DNA of 64,000 bases from Sphaerisporangium rhizosphaerae (GCF_042665155.1 NZ_JBHTCG010000007.1:305397-369396), one strand, 5' to 3'. Positions 48,631 through 57,474 are shown, counted from the first letter of the stretch. Translations and numbers: made by a program. The notes: generated by a model not told the origin, from the letters alone.

Positions 48631-49704
48631 GTGCTGCCTGAGGTGAAGACGTGGCTGCGCGACCGTACGACGGCATCGGCCGACTGGCCGGTCGGCGACC
48701 TGATCGCCGCGAAGGGCGACACCAGGATCAGCGTCGTCCTCCCGGCCAGGAACGAGGCCGCAACCGTCGGCGAGATCGTCTCGGCGATCCGCCGCGACCT
48801 GGTGGAGGACGTCCCGCTCGTCGACGAGCTCGTCGTCATCGACTCGCGCTCCACCGACGACACCGCCGCCCGCGCCGTGCAGGCGGGGGCCAAGGTCTTC
48901 GCCCAGGACGAGATCCTGCCCGCCGTGGCGCCGATGGACGGCAAGGGCGACGTGCTGTGGAAGTCATTGGCCGTCACCTCCGGCGACGTGCTGGTGTTCA
49001 TCGACGCCGACCTGCGCGAGTTCGGCACCGGCTTCGTCACCGGCCTGCTCGGCCCCCTACTCGCCGACCCTTCCGTGGTGTACGTCAAGGGGTGCTACGA
49101 CCGGCCGCTGCGCGAGGCGCAGAGCGGCGGCGGGCGCGTCACCGAGCTGGTCGCCCGCCCCATGCTGAACCTGCACTGGCCGCTGCTCGCCGGCTTCGTC
49201 CAGCCGCTCGCCGGGGAGTACGCGGGTCGCCGCGAGGTGCTGGAACGCGTGCCGTTCGCGACCGGGTACGGCGTGGAACTCGGCCTGCTCGTCGACCTGC
49301 TGGAGTACGCCGGCCTGGACGCGCTCGCCCAGGTGGACCTCGGAAGGCGGGTGCACTCCCACCAGTCCACCGAGGCCCTCGGTGTCATGGCCGGGCAGAT
49401 CATGCACACGGCGTGGGCGCGCCTGGAACGCCAGCGCAAGATCGTGCCCATGCACGTCCCCGCCTCCGGGCTGACCCAGTTCCGCCGCGGCGAGGCCGGC
49501 CACCTGCCGATCGACCGCGACGTCGCCGCCCCCGAACGCCCCCCGATGGCCGAGATCCCCGAATACGCCGCCTCCCACCTCCCCAACCTCCTCACCTGCC
49601 GCCCAACACCCCCTTCCCAAGAAGACCGGCCGGGATCCCGCTCGACGCGGACACAGATCAGTGCCCGGTCAGGCACACACCGCCTCGAGGATCGACATAT
49701 CTGA
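48631..49704 (+). CDS. gpgS: Glucosyl-3-phosphoglycerate synthase (GT81)
   Basis: A 357-residue glycosyltransferase that joins glucose from UDP-glucose to 3-phosphoglycerate, the first step towards glucosylglycerate and methylglucose lipopolysaccharides. ISVVLPARNEAATVGEIVSA is the nucleotide-binding start, MDGKGDVLWKSLAVTSGDVL and VFIDADLREF (metal-binding DAD) are diagnostic, and YVKGCYDRPLREAQSGGGRV and LAGEYAGRREVLERVPFATG follow, ending with HSHQSTEALGVMAGQI. The start is GTG 48631. The last 40 residues after MAEIPEYAA are not conserved. The last 36 bases overlap the methyltransferase gene on the other strand. Confidence 0.92.
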   Translation: MLPEVKTWLRDRTTASADWPVGDLIAAKGDTRISVVLPARNEAATVGEIVSAIRRDLVEDVPLVDELVVIDSRSTDDTAARAVQAGAKVFAQDEILPAVAPMDGKGDVLWKSLAVTSGDVLVFIDADLREFGTGFVTGLLGPLLADPSVVYVKGCYDRPLREAQSGGGRVTELVARPMLNLHWPLLAGFVQPLAGEYAGRREVLERVPFATGYGVELGLLVDLLEYAGLDALAQVDLGRRVHSHQSTEALGVMAGQIMHTAWARLERQRKIVPMHVPASGLTQFRRGEAGHLPIDRDVAAPERPPMAEIPEYAASHLPNLLTCRPTPPSQEDRPGSRSTRTQISARSGTHRLEDRHI

Positions 49705-50694
49705 TGTCGTCGCGACGACCCGCTCGAGCCGGAAACCGCAGGTCCGCAACAGCGACTCGTGTTCGCTGTGGGTGCGTTGCCTGCCGCCGGTGTGGATGAG
49801 CATCATGATGTCCATGGCTTTGGACCAGTCGGGCCCAGGGTCGTCGGGGATGACGCTCTCCACCAACAACAGCCGCGCATGCGGCGGAGCGGCCTTCCGT
49901 ACGGCGGCCAGGATCGCCGTGGCCCGCTCGACGTCCCAGTCGTGGATCACGTCCATGAGCATGTAGGTGTCGCAGACCGGCAGCGGGTCCTCGAAGAAGT
50001 CGCCGGCTTGCAGCGTGAGCCGATCGGAGGCGATCTCCGCGGCACGCTCGATCACCGGGGGCAGGTCGAAAAGGATGCCCGTGGTTCGCTCGGCCGCGTC
50101 CACCACCGCCCGCAGGAGGTGTCCTTGGCCGCCGCCGATGTCGGCGATCGTTCCGCGGTCCGAGAAGTCGTAGGCGGCCAGGACGCTCGCGACCTGGATA
50201 CGCGCCTTTGAGACCATCGCGGCGTCGAAGACCCGGCCCGCCTCGGGATCACTCTGAAGGATGGCGAAGAACCCGTCCGGATTCAGCTTGTTCGTGGCCG
50301 GGAGTCCCGTCTGGAGTGAGTAGTCGAAGTAGCCCAGGTGCTTCGCAGTACGTTCGGTTCCGAATGTCGCCACGAAGTCACGCCAAGACTGGGGATGGTC
50401 GGAACGGAGCATTCGCGACGCGCCGGTGTGGGTGAAGCGGTCGTCGCCGGCCGCGAAGACTCCATGGGCGGCGAGGAGGCGAAGCACACGACTGAGGGCC
50501 TCGGGATTCGCCCCGGTGAGTTCGGCCAGCTCCTGGGCCGTCCGCGGCGTGTCGTCGAGCGCGTCGGCGACGCTGAACCTGGCCACGGCGCCCAGACAGT
50601 GCCCGACGAACAGGCCCCCGAGCGCCGCGGTCAGTGTGTCGAAGGGCTCCGTCCGTCGATCGAGCGCGGCGTGGTGGTCATCACTGGCGGCCAT
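49669..50694 (-). CDS. SAM-dependent O-methyltransferase (acetylserotonin/hydroxyneurosporene type)
   Basis: A 341-residue methyltransferase of the plant-type/antibiotic O-methyltransferase family. The N-terminal 90 residues form the dimerisation winged helix (ARFSVADALDDTPRTAQELA, then LTGANPEALSRVLRLLAAHG). The SAM site is GTIADIGGGQGHLLRAVVDA, then ILFDLPPVIERA and LQAGDFFEDPLPVCD. The catalytic base His is in MLMDVIHDWDVERATAIL. Such enzymes methylate phenols or polyketides; no biosynthetic cluster is visible nearby. ATG 50694 follows GGAGGCG. Confidence 0.88.
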   Translation of the reverse strand: MAASDDHHAALDRRTEPFDTLTAALGGLFVGHCLGAVARFSVADALDDTPRTAQELAELTGANPEALSRVLRLLAAHGVFAAGDDRFTHTGASRMLRSDHPQSWRDFVATFGTERTAKHLGYFDYSLQTGLPATNKLNPDGFFAILQSDPEAGRVFDAAMVSKARIQVASVLAAYDFSDRGTIADIGGGQGHLLRAVVDAAERTTGILFDLPPVIERAAEIASDRLTLQAGDFFEDPLPVCDTYMLMDVIHDWDVERATAILAAVRKAAPPHARLLLVESVIPDDPGPDWSKAMDIMMLIHTGGRQRTHSEHESLLRTCGFRLERVVATTSDMSILEAVCA

Positions 50695-50869
50695 GAAACG
50701 CCTCCGATTCGTCCCCGGCACGTGGACGGCGCGATCGTCGTCGCAATCATTGTGCGAGCCGTAAGGCGTCGTCGACTAGGTACAGCCGGGCGTCGACCAG
50801 CGCCCGGCCGATCGCAGACGCGTAGGTCAGAACACCCCGACCTGATCGCCCTACGCGGGGGCCCAGGAG

Positions 50870-51559
50870 TCACGGCCCTTCGTTGGCGCGCTCGCCGTCC
50901 TTGGTCGTGGCGTCGGGTGAGGGGCGGCCGGGGGTGGGGGTGATGCCGTGCATGATGGTCGTGACGAGGGCGTCGATGAGGGTGTCGGGGACGGGCGTCG
51001 CCGGCGCGCCGGTGAACAGGCGCGGGAGGACCAGGTCGTGGCACGCGCCGATGATCATCGTGGCGGCGGCGTCCACGTCGGCGCCGGGGGACAGGCGGCC
51101 GAGGCGCTGTTCGGCGCGCAGGTAGCCGGCCAGGTCGGCGCGCAGGCCGCGCCCGCCGGCCATCGGGTTGGACAGCCGGTCGAAATTCGCCAGCACCTGA
51201 GGCCGGCCCAGCAGACCGGCGAAGGCGGGCATGATCGCGATGTGCAGCGCCAGGCTGTAGGCGATGTAGGCGCGCAGGTTCGCGGCCACCGTGCCCTCAC
51301 CGGCCGTGCGCGGCGGTTCGCCCAGCGCCTTCTCGACGCTGCGGACGTGCGCGTGCAGGCCGAGCGCGAGCAGCTCTTCCTTGTCGGCGAAGTGGTTGTA
51401 CAGCACGCCGTCGGCGACCCGCGCCTCCCGGGCGATGGCGCGCACGGTGAGGCTCGCGGTGCCGCCCTCGGCGATCAGGCGTTCGGCGGTGGCGATCAGG
51501 TGGTCGCGCAGGCTCTGCCCGCCGCCGTCACGCAGCGCTGCCGCTTTTCTCGGAGACAT
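50870..51559 (-). CDS. TetR-family transcriptional regulator
   Basis: A 229-residue regulator. The HTH reads ERLIAEGGTASLTVRAIARE, then ARVADGVLYNHFADKEELLA, a standard TetR recognition helix. The effector domain has TIITGACHDLVLPRLF-like helices (MIIGACHDLVLPRLFTGAPA). It is encoded 72 bases after a class I methyltransferase gene on the same strand, so the two probably form an operon. The tandem TGAACG palindromes upstream of that methyltransferase are the likely operator. Confidence 0.88.
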   Translation of the reverse strand: MSPRKAAALRDGGGQSLRDHLIATAERLIAEGGTASLTVRAIAREARVADGVLYNHFADKEELLALGLHAHVRSVEKALGEPPRTAGEGTVAANLRAYIAYSLALHIAIMPAFAGLLGRPQVLANFDRLSNPMAGGRGLRADLAGYLRAEQRLGRLSPGADVDAAATMIIGACHDLVLPRLFTGAPATPVPDTLIDALVTTIMHGITPTPGRPSPDATTKDGERANEGP

Positions 51560-51631
51560 CACGCCACATCGTATTGACCGCCGCCCCCGCCGGTGATCGG
51601 GGGCGGCGCGGGGTGTCGAATCGGGGCCGGG

Positions 51632-52477
51632 TCAGGGGCGGAGGGCGGTGATGAGCAGGGCGGCGCCGTTGAGGCGGACGGCGCCGTCCTGCTCGAAGGG
51701 GGCCAGCGCCTCGGCGAGCGCCCGGCGTACCTTGGCCGCCGCCGCGGCGTCCACCTGGCCGAGCCAATGGTGCACAGGGCCCCAGTCGCCGAGGAACGCG
51801 GCCGCGTCCTCGGTGTCGCGTCCCCAGACCTGGGGAGCCTCGACGGGCGTGCAGGCGACGTCGGAGAAGCCCGCGGCGGTGAAGATCTGCCGCACCCGCG
51901 CCGGGTCGGCGAGTGAGTCGGGCCCCGGGCCGTGGGCCGCCTCGACGGCGGCGGTCGGGGGGAGCAGAGCCCGCAGTCCGGCGAAGACCCGGCCGAGGTC
52001 GTTCCGGTCCATCGTCTGCAGGGCGAGGAAGGCGACGCGCCCGCCCGGGCGCAGTGCGCGGCCGATGTTGGCGAACGCCGCCACCGGGTCGGCGAAGAAC
52101 ATGACGCCGAACCGGCTGATGGCCACGTCGTAGGCGCCTTCGGGGAAGGGGTGCACCTGGGCGTCCCCCTGCTCGAAGGCGAGGTTCCGCACGCCTTCGG
52201 CGTCGGCGAGCGCTCGTGCCCGCCTGAGCATCGGCGCCGACAGGTCGAGCCCCGTGGCCGCGCCCAGCGGGGCGAGCCGCGCGGCCAGCCGGGTCACCTG
52301 GCCGTTGCCGCAGCCGACGTCCAGCACCTGGTCGTGCTCACCGATGGCGGCCGCACGGAGCAGATGGTCGTTGAAGCCGTTGTTGACCGCGTCGTAGCGG
52401 TCGTGGTTGTCGGCCCAGTGTGAGCCCTCGTACCCGTTCCACGCCTCGGCCTGCGCGGTGTTGACGATCGAGGTCAT
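51632..52477 (-). CDS. Class I SAM-dependent methyltransferase
   Basis: A 281-residue methyltransferase. AWNGYEGSHWADNHDRYDAV is the common N-terminal helix of UbiE/COQ5-like small-molecule methyltransferases. The SAM motif I is DQVLDVGCGNGQVTRLAARL, motif II ATGLDLSAPMLRRARALADA, and the post-I region FEQGDAQVHPFPEGAYDVAI and SRFGVMFFADPVAAFANIGR are canonical. The substrate is unknown. ATG 52477 is used; the upstream extension crosses the operator. It is the first gene of a two-gene unit with tetR. Confidence 0.87.
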   Translation of the reverse strand: MTSIVNTAQAEAWNGYEGSHWADNHDRYDAVNNGFNDHLLRAAAIGEHDQVLDVGCGNGQVTRLAARLAPLGAATGLDLSAPMLRRARALADAEGVRNLAFEQGDAQVHPFPEGAYDVAISRFGVMFFADPVAAFANIGRALRPGGRVAFLALQTMDRNDLGRVFAGLRALLPPTAAVEAAHGPGPDSLADPARVRQIFTAAGFSDVACTPVEAPQVWGRDTEDAAAFLGDWGPVHHWLGQVDAAAAAKVRRALAEALAPFEQDGAVRLNGAALLITALRP

Positions 52478-52533
52478 TCGGCGTACGTCCCTTCCGTCGG
52501 CCCGGAAGCTCCTGTGTTCCCGGCCACTCTGCC

Positions 52534-52563
52534 ATGAACGGTCGTTCATGAACGTATGTTCAT
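52534..52563. promoter_or_regulatory. Two overlapping palindromes, likely TetR operator
   Basis: ATGAACGGTCGTTCAT (52534-52549; 7-base arms around GT) and ATGAACGTATGTTCAT (52548-52563; 6-base arms around GTAT) share two bases. The half-site ATGAAC(G) thus occurs four times in 30 bases, 57 bases upstream of the methyltransferase start. Confidence 0.75.
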
Positions 52564-52587
52564 GACTGTAGCACCCGGAAACGGCGC

Positions 52588-52632
52588 GAGCCGCCGCCGG
52601 CGGGGCCTCATGGCTCCCGCCGGCGGCGGCTC
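52588..52632. terminator. Strong 17-bp hairpin downstream of the GH53 gene
   Basis: GAGCCGCCGCCGGCGGG (52588-52604) pairs exactly with CCCGCCGGCGGCGGCTC (52616-52632) around an 11-base loop. It begins 31 bases after the end of the GH53 coding sequence on its strand and shields the TetR/methyltransferase operator from it. Confidence 0.8.
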
Positions 52633-52663
52633 GACGTGTCGGGGTTCTGGCGGCGCGGCCGGG

Positions 52664-54196
52664 TCAGGGATGGGCGAACTGGGCCATGGCGGCGGTCGGC
52701 CGGTTGTTGAAGTCGAACAGGGCCTGGTTGTCCCAGCCGTCGCCCGAGCCGGGGTTCTCGGGGTCCCAGCCGTTCCCGGTGACGGCCGTCCAGGTCGGCT
52801 CCCAGTAGAAGGCGCCGAGCGCGCCCGCCGCCTGCGCCGTGCTCAGCACGTCGCGGAACATGGCCGCCTGGCCCGCCTGCGTCGCCGGGTAGCCGGTGTA
52901 GGGGGTGGCGGCCGTGATGATGTTGGGCTCGCCGTCGTCGTTGCCCGTCGTGAAGGGGTAGGCCGTCTCGGCGAGGAACACCGGCTTGCCGTACCTGGAC
53001 CTGATGTCGAGGAGGTTGGCCTGCATGGCGGCGAGCGTGCCGTGCCAGTACGAATAGTAGGAGGCGCCGATGACGTCGTAGCGCACGCCGTTGTTCCTGG
53101 CGTTGTCGAAGAACCAGCGGAAGAGCGAGTTGTTGCCGCCCTCGGCCAGGTGGACGACCAGCTTCGTCGACGACGACACGGCCCTGACCGCGTCCGACCC
53201 GGCGTTGAGCAACTGGGCGAGCCTGCCGAAGTTCGCCGAGGCCCGGCCGTCCTCCCACAGCATGCCGTCGTTGATCTCGTTGCCGATCTGCGCCATGTCG
53301 GCCGTCGTGCCCTGTGCCTTCAGCGCGTTCAGCACGTCGTAGGTGTGGTCGTACACGGCCTGCCTGAGCTGGTCGAACGGCAGTGAGGCCCACGACGCGG
53401 GCTTGGTCTGCGTGCCGGGGTCGGCCCAGCGGTCGGAGTAGTGGAAGTCCACGAGCAGGCCCATGCCCAGGGCCTTCACCCGCCGCGCCATGGCCAGCAC
53501 GTGCGCCTTGTCGTTGTAGCCGTCCGCCGGGCGCACCCAGACCTTCAGCCGCGCGTAGTTCGCGCCAGAGGACCTCAGCACCGACAGTGCGTCCCGCCTC
53601 GCCCCGTCGGACCCGTAGTAGACGCCGCCGTACGCCTCGGACTTGGCCAGCGTCGAGACGTCCGCCCCCTTGACGGACAGGTTGCTCGCGCCCGCCGCGA
53701 ACGAGACGTCGTCGAAACTGGCCCAGTTCCCGGCCGAGGCGCTGGAGTACAGGCTGATCGTGCAGGAACCGCCGGAGACGTTCGCCGACACGACGACCTT
53801 CAGCCAGTCGGCGGTCACCGGCAGCGCCGTCTGCGCGGCCGGACCGCCGCAGTTCTCCAGGCCCGCGTACACCGACCCCTGCCCGCCGCCGTTCTTGACG
53901 TACAGACTGAGCGTGTAGGGGCCGGCGGCCAGGCCGGTGAGCGTCTGCGACGTCTTCACCGTGTACGCCGACGACGACCAGTGGGTGAGCCGGTAGGAGC
54001 CGGAACGCCCGCCGGTCTCGGTGTAGTCGGCGGACGCCGTGCCGGACGTCGTCCATCCCGGGGGGCTCGCCACCCCGGTGCCGGAGGACTCGAACCCCCC
54101 GTTCGTCACCGTCGTCGCGGCCCGCGCCGGCGTCACCGCCACCATCGGGAACAGCAGCGCGGCGCCGCACGACACCGCCGCCAACGTCCTTCTCAT
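52664..54196 (-). CDS. Secreted GH53 arabinogalactan endo-beta-1,4-galactanase with N-terminal carbohydrate-binding domain
   Basis: A 510-residue enzyme expected to cut beta-1,4-galactan side chains of pectin outside the cell. Signal peptide MRRTLAAVSCGAALLFPMVA ... ARA. Residues 28-168 form a jelly-roll carbohydrate-binding domain (TNGGFESSGTGVASPPGWTT, YTLSLYVKNGGG, WASFDDVSF; CBM_4_9/CBM61-like). The GH53 barrel starts at VKGADVSTLAKSEAYGGVYY. The acid/base Glu is E307 in AQIGNEINDGMLW and the nucleophile E410 in PVFLAETAYPF. DFHYSDRWADPGTQTKPASW is the usual core motif. ATG 54196 follows GGAGGACCT. Length and domain order are typical for actinobacterial members. Confidence 0.93.
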   Translation of the reverse strand: MRRTLAAVSCGAALLFPMVAVTPARAATTVTNGGFESSGTGVASPPGWTTSGTASADYTETGGRSGSYRLTHWSSSAYTVKTSQTLTGLAAGPYTLSLYVKNGGGQGSVYAGLENCGGPAAQTALPVTADWLKVVVSANVSGGSCTISLYSSASAGNWASFDDVSFAAGASNLSVKGADVSTLAKSEAYGGVYYGSDGARRDALSVLRSSGANYARLKVWVRPADGYNDKAHVLAMARRVKALGMGLLVDFHYSDRWADPGTQTKPASWASLPFDQLRQAVYDHTYDVLNALKAQGTTADMAQIGNEINDGMLWEDGRASANFGRLAQLLNAGSDAVRAVSSSTKLVVHLAEGGNNSLFRWFFDNARNNGVRYDVIGASYYSYWHGTLAAMQANLLDIRSRYGKPVFLAETAYPFTTGNDDGEPNIITAATPYTGYPATQAGQAAMFRDVLSTAQAAGALGAFYWEPTWTAVTGNGWDPENPGSGDGWDNQALFDFNNRPTAAMAQFAHP

Positions 54197-55827
54197 AGGT
54201 CCTCCGTCAGGGAAAGGACGGTTATGTGAACGTGCACGGTAATGTGCCCCAACGGGCTTGGGAAGACGTCCGGAAACAGTCAGGTCAGCGCCCTCGCTAA
54301 CCACGACGTCAGCGGCCTGGCGGGTTTCTGGCGGGCATTTCCATCTGTGTACGTTCACAGAAGCCCTGGTCGATGTCGGCCACCCGAGGTGGGGCGGACG
54401 TTGTCGCCGCGAGCTCCCGTCCGGTCATCTTGCTCGCCCGGCTTATTGTGCATGCCGGCTTGCCATCCCCGTCGTGTTCGCGCCGCCCGCGGCGGCCGTC
54501 AGGGCCCTCCCCGTGGTCGTGGGCGCCGGCCGCGCGGTCGCGGGATACGGACTCTCGTGCGCCGCCCCAGCAGTCGCAGGACGCGGCCGCGGACGCGCCC
54601 GGGGCGGGCGAAGAGCCGTCCACTGTGGCCGCGGCCTCGCGCGTGGCCCGTCCAGAGGCGGGGACGCCTCCCGCACAGCCGGGGGTGCCGGCCGTGACGT
54701 CGCCGCGCGTCATGAGGCGTCCACGGGCGAGTGCTCCACGCCCGTCCGGCGCGCCGGTCGCGAGAAGCGAGGAGGCTCCCCGCTCGACGGTGGTTCTCAT
54801 CGATAACCGCGAAGATCATTGTCATCCATCACATTCGTCGTAAGGGGGAAGCGCCTCTGGTCCGAGCGCGCGGGTCGGTCTGCCCGGGCCCCGGCGATCG
54901 CCGCTGGACCTGCCAGGGCGGCGCCGGGGCCCACCTCGCGAATGCTCCTTTCGCCGTCACTCCTGCTCGCAATCCGACCTCATGCCGGCCAACCGCCGGG
55001 GTGATCGAAACCTGACCTCGTACCTCTCAGGGTGATCTCACGTGTGCGTTCCTGATCTCATGTCGGCGACCTGCTCAGATGATCGAATCCTGACGTTCCA
55101 TCTCCCTGTCTGATTCCGCGTGTGCGATCCGTTCTCATGTCGGCGGCCTGCTCTGATGAAGAAAGTCCGGCGTTGTGTCTCCCGTTCTGATCTCGTGTGT
55201 CGATGCGTTTCATGCCGGCGACCTGCTCGGGGGAAAGTCTGACGTTGTGCCTCCCGGTTTCATCTCGCATATGTGATGACCTCGCGCTTGTGCCCGCCTC
55301 CTGTCGTTCGTGATCCGCCGGACTTTCTCGTGTGTTGGCGACTCGGCCTCTGCTCGCGACGTTCTCGTGCCGACCATGTGAGTTCATGCGCCCGGGCAAT
55401 CCGATCTTGCGCCTGTGACGCCGCCTGTGGTCGCGACCTGACGTTCGCTGTGCGGGGTGAACCTCGTACGCGCGATGTGATGTCCTCCCGGCGGACCGGC
55501 CTTGGGCCTCCGGCCTTCATCTCATGGCCGTGTCGCCGGTTCCGCGAACCACCTCCAAATGCTCTAGTCGTATGTGCGGGGATCGGTCGATGCCCGCGGA
55601 TGATCTGTCCCGTCCCTCGTCGTCCGGTCGTGCCTCCGTCCCTGGTCGTGCGCCGCCCGTCCGGTTCATCCCTCACTTTCCGTCGGATCCGTCAGTCGCC
55701 GGTGCTTCTCCTGTTCCTGGTCGTGGGCTTCAACGGGGCTTGTCGTCGCGTGGCCGCCTCCTTTCGGCCGGGTCGCCGCGTACCGTCTCCGATGGCCGGT
55801 GAGGTCGTGGGGCCCGGCGGGCCGCGG
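54197..55827. other. 1.6-kb region without a convincing gene
   Basis: Between the GH53 start and the 108-residue gene I see no gene I can support. The left half (54260-54830) has open frames on both strands with no family features; the frame at 54309-54800 (minus) has a basic, Gly/Arg/Ala-rich translation. The middle holds a tandem repeat (54979-55297). The right part (55300-55800) is similar in composition to the repeat (many CTCATG, GTGTG, CCTGACG words) and may be its diverged continuation. Third-position GC is lower than in genes nearby. Confidence 0.5.
54979..55297. repeat. Degenerate tandem repeat, period 75-78 bases, about four copies
   Basis: Copies begin at 54979, 55057, 55134 and about 55209. 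Each starts CTCATGTCGGCGACCTGCTC (or close) and continues with GATGATCGAA-like, CTGACGTTCC-like, TCTCCC and CGTGTGCGAT-like words in the same order. Similarity decays to the right. No stems or spacers of CRISPR type. Confidence 0.7.
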
Positions 55828-56154
55828 TCAGTTCCACTGGGCACGCTGGTCCGCCCTTCGGGCCGGCGCCACCGGTACGGTCGCCCGGGGCGGGCGGTGG
55901 TCGCGGAGCAGCGTCTCGTAGGAGACCAGCCGCCAGGGGCCGAGTTCGGGATTGGTGAGCACCGACACCACCTGCGCGTGGATCTGCGCGGACCTGATGT
56001 TCTCATCGGTCTCGATGCGAATGGCGACGAAACCGGCGGCCTGTTTGAACTCCTTTTCCCATTGTTTCGGCAGCAGCGCCAGCAGTCGTTTCCCGTCGAC
56101 GTTCGCGTCCATCTTGCGCCCTCGGGCCGGGCGCATCGTCAGCACGACGAGCAT
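55828..56154 (-). CDS. Conserved-looking 108-residue protein, function unknown
   Basis: MLVVLTMRPARGRKMDANVD, then GKRLLALLPKQWEKEFKQAA and GFVAIRIETDENIRSAQIHA, QVVSVLTNPELGPWRLVSYE, TLLRD and a basic Pro/Arg/Ala tail. The middle part (LLALLPKQWEKEF ... PWRLVSYETLL) has the look of small actinobacterial proteins with a W-x-x-x-F and a PWR motif, but I cannot name the family. ATG 56154 has GGGAGG nine bases upstream. The gene starts 14 bases after the stop of a 40-residue peptide gene, and its ribosome binding site lies in that gap, so the two are co-translated. Confidence 0.55.
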   Translation of the reverse strand: MLVVLTMRPARGRKMDANVDGKRLLALLPKQWEKEFKQAAGFVAIRIETDENIRSAQIHAQVVSVLTNPELGPWRLVSYETLLRDHRPPRATVPVAPARRADQRAQWN

Positions 56155-56168
56155 GGCCGTTCCTCCCT

Positions 56169-56291
56169 TCAGTCCCAGGTGGTGCCCGCCGCGGCGAGCG
56201 TTCGGACGGGTGCGGCGAGGCGACGGACGCGCCCGTGCGGGGCGGCCGCGGCGGGTGCGCCGTTCGCGGGGAAGGGAGTCTGGCTCTGCAT
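56169..56291 (-). CDS. 40-residue peptide gene coupled to the 108-residue gene
   Basis: The product is MQSQTPFPANGAPAAAAPHG followed by RVRRLAAPVRTLAAAGTTWD. AAAAGGAA stands eight bases before the ATG at 56291, a good ribosome binding site. It has no signal peptide. The Arg-rich middle followed by a short AAAGTTWD end is reminiscent of a leader/core arrangement in ribosomally made, modified peptides, but no modifying enzyme is encoded nearby, so this is only a possibility. It could equally be a regulatory leader peptide or a small toxin-like product. A GGCAG-TAAG-CTGCC inverted repeat lies 86 bases upstream. Confidence 0.45.
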   Translation of the reverse strand: MQSQTPFPANGAPAAAAPHGRVRRLAAPVRTLAAAGTTWD

Positions 56292-56376
56292 TTCCGGTTC
56301 CTTTTCCGTGGTCTGGGGATTTGTTCTCGCACCACCAACTCTGCGCTTTCTCCGGGCCGCGGAACAGAGAAATGAA

Positions 56377-56390
56377 AGGCAGTAAGCTGC
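56377..56390. promoter_or_regulatory. Inverted repeat upstream of the peptide gene
   Basis: GGCAG (56377-56381), spacer TAAG, CTGCC (56386-56390). It lies between the divergent peptide and TauE/SafE genes, closer to the peptide gene. Confidence 0.35.
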
Positions 56391-56631
56391 CGTCGGCTGA
56401 CCGTTTCCTGCCACAATCCGCACTGGACACCGCGCCCGGCGCCGCGCCGGACCTCGCGCCGGCGCACCTGGCCCGCGCCGTCCGGCCTCGCCGGTCACCG
56501 GCCCGGGCCACCGAGGAGCCGAGGACCCGGCGAACCGGAGGCCGAGGAGGCAGGGAGGCCGAGGAGGCGGGAAGGCCGAGGAGGTGGGGGTGGCGGTCGA
56601 GGGTCACGCCGGCCGTGGTTGGGTGGTGGCC

Positions 56632-57384
56632 GTGACGATCACGGACGCGCTGGGGCTGGTGACGGTCGGAGTGGCGGCCGGTCTGGTGAGCACGGTGGTG
56701 AGCCTGGCGTCGATCGTCTCCTACCCGGCCCTGCTGGCGTTCGGGCTGTCGCCGCTGAGCGCCAACGTCACCAACACCGTCTCGCTGGTGTTCACCGCTC
56801 TCGGCGCGGCGGCCGGGTCGCGACCCGAACTCGCCGGTCAGAGCGGGCGGCTGCTCCCGCTCGGGACCATGTCGATGGCGGGCGGGGTCGTCGGCGCGGC
56901 GCTGCTGCTGGTGACGCCGTCGCGGATGTTCGAGATGATCGCTCCCTGCCTGATCGCCGCCGCGTCACTGCTGCTGTTCCGTCCGCCGAGGCCGGACGGG
57001 GCAGCGGACGCGCCGGGCGGAGGGGGGAACCGGCTGCTGCGCGCGGGGGTGTTCGCCGTCGCCGCGTACGTCGGATATTTCGGGGCGGCCGGCGGAATCC
57101 TGATGTTCGCCGTGCTCGCGTCGATGGTGCGCGAGGCGCCGGTCCGGCTCAACGCCTTCAAGAACGTGCTGTCCGGGCTGGCGAACGCCGTGGCCGCCAT
57201 CGGGTTCGCCGTGTTCGGACCGGTTCAGTGGGCCGCCGTGCTGCCGCTCGCGGCGGGATTCCTGGTCGGAGGGCGGCTCGGCCCCGTGCTGGCCCGCCGG
57301 CTGCCCGGGGCGAGCCTGCGCTACGCCGCCGCCGTCTGCGGCCTGCTCGTCGCCGCCAAACTCGGCCTGGACGCCTACCGCTGA
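56632..57384 (+). CDS. TauE/SafE-family sulfite or organosulfonate exporter
   Basis: A 250-residue membrane protein of two similar halves, each with four segments. GVAAGLVSTVVSLASIVSYP and LSPLSANVTNTVSLVFTALG are the signature of the first half; VAAYVGYFGAAGGILMFAVL and VRLNAFKNVLSGLANAVAAI are the matching motifs in the second. Members export sulfite, sulfoacetate or related anions; the substrate here is unknown. GTG 56632 (MTITDALGLV) begins just before the first helix; in-frame starts upstream add a low-complexity stretch. Confidence 0.82.
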   Translation: MTITDALGLVTVGVAAGLVSTVVSLASIVSYPALLAFGLSPLSANVTNTVSLVFTALGAAAGSRPELAGQSGRLLPLGTMSMAGGVVGAALLLVTPSRMFEMIAPCLIAAASLLLFRPPRPDGAADAPGGGGNRLLRAGVFAVAAYVGYFGAAGGILMFAVLASMVREAPVRLNAFKNVLSGLANAVAAIGFAVFGPVQWAAVLPLAAGFLVGGRLGPVLARRLPGASLRYAAAVCGLLVAAKLGLDAYR

Positions 57385-57474
57385 CCAAGGGCTCCGAATC
57401 GGCCTGGACGCCTCCGGTGACCGAGGCCTCCGAGCCGGCCTGGACGCCTCCGGCGGACCGCGACCGGCGAACCG

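Noticed and set aside
54309..54800. A 163-residue minus-strand frame upstream of the GH53 gene
   Set aside because: No family motif, weak start and a composition typical of chance frames; kept only as part of a gene-free region.
55273..56385. A 370-residue plus-strand frame
   Set aside because: It runs antisense to the two small minus-strand genes with good ribosome binding sites, and the left half is repeat-like sequence.
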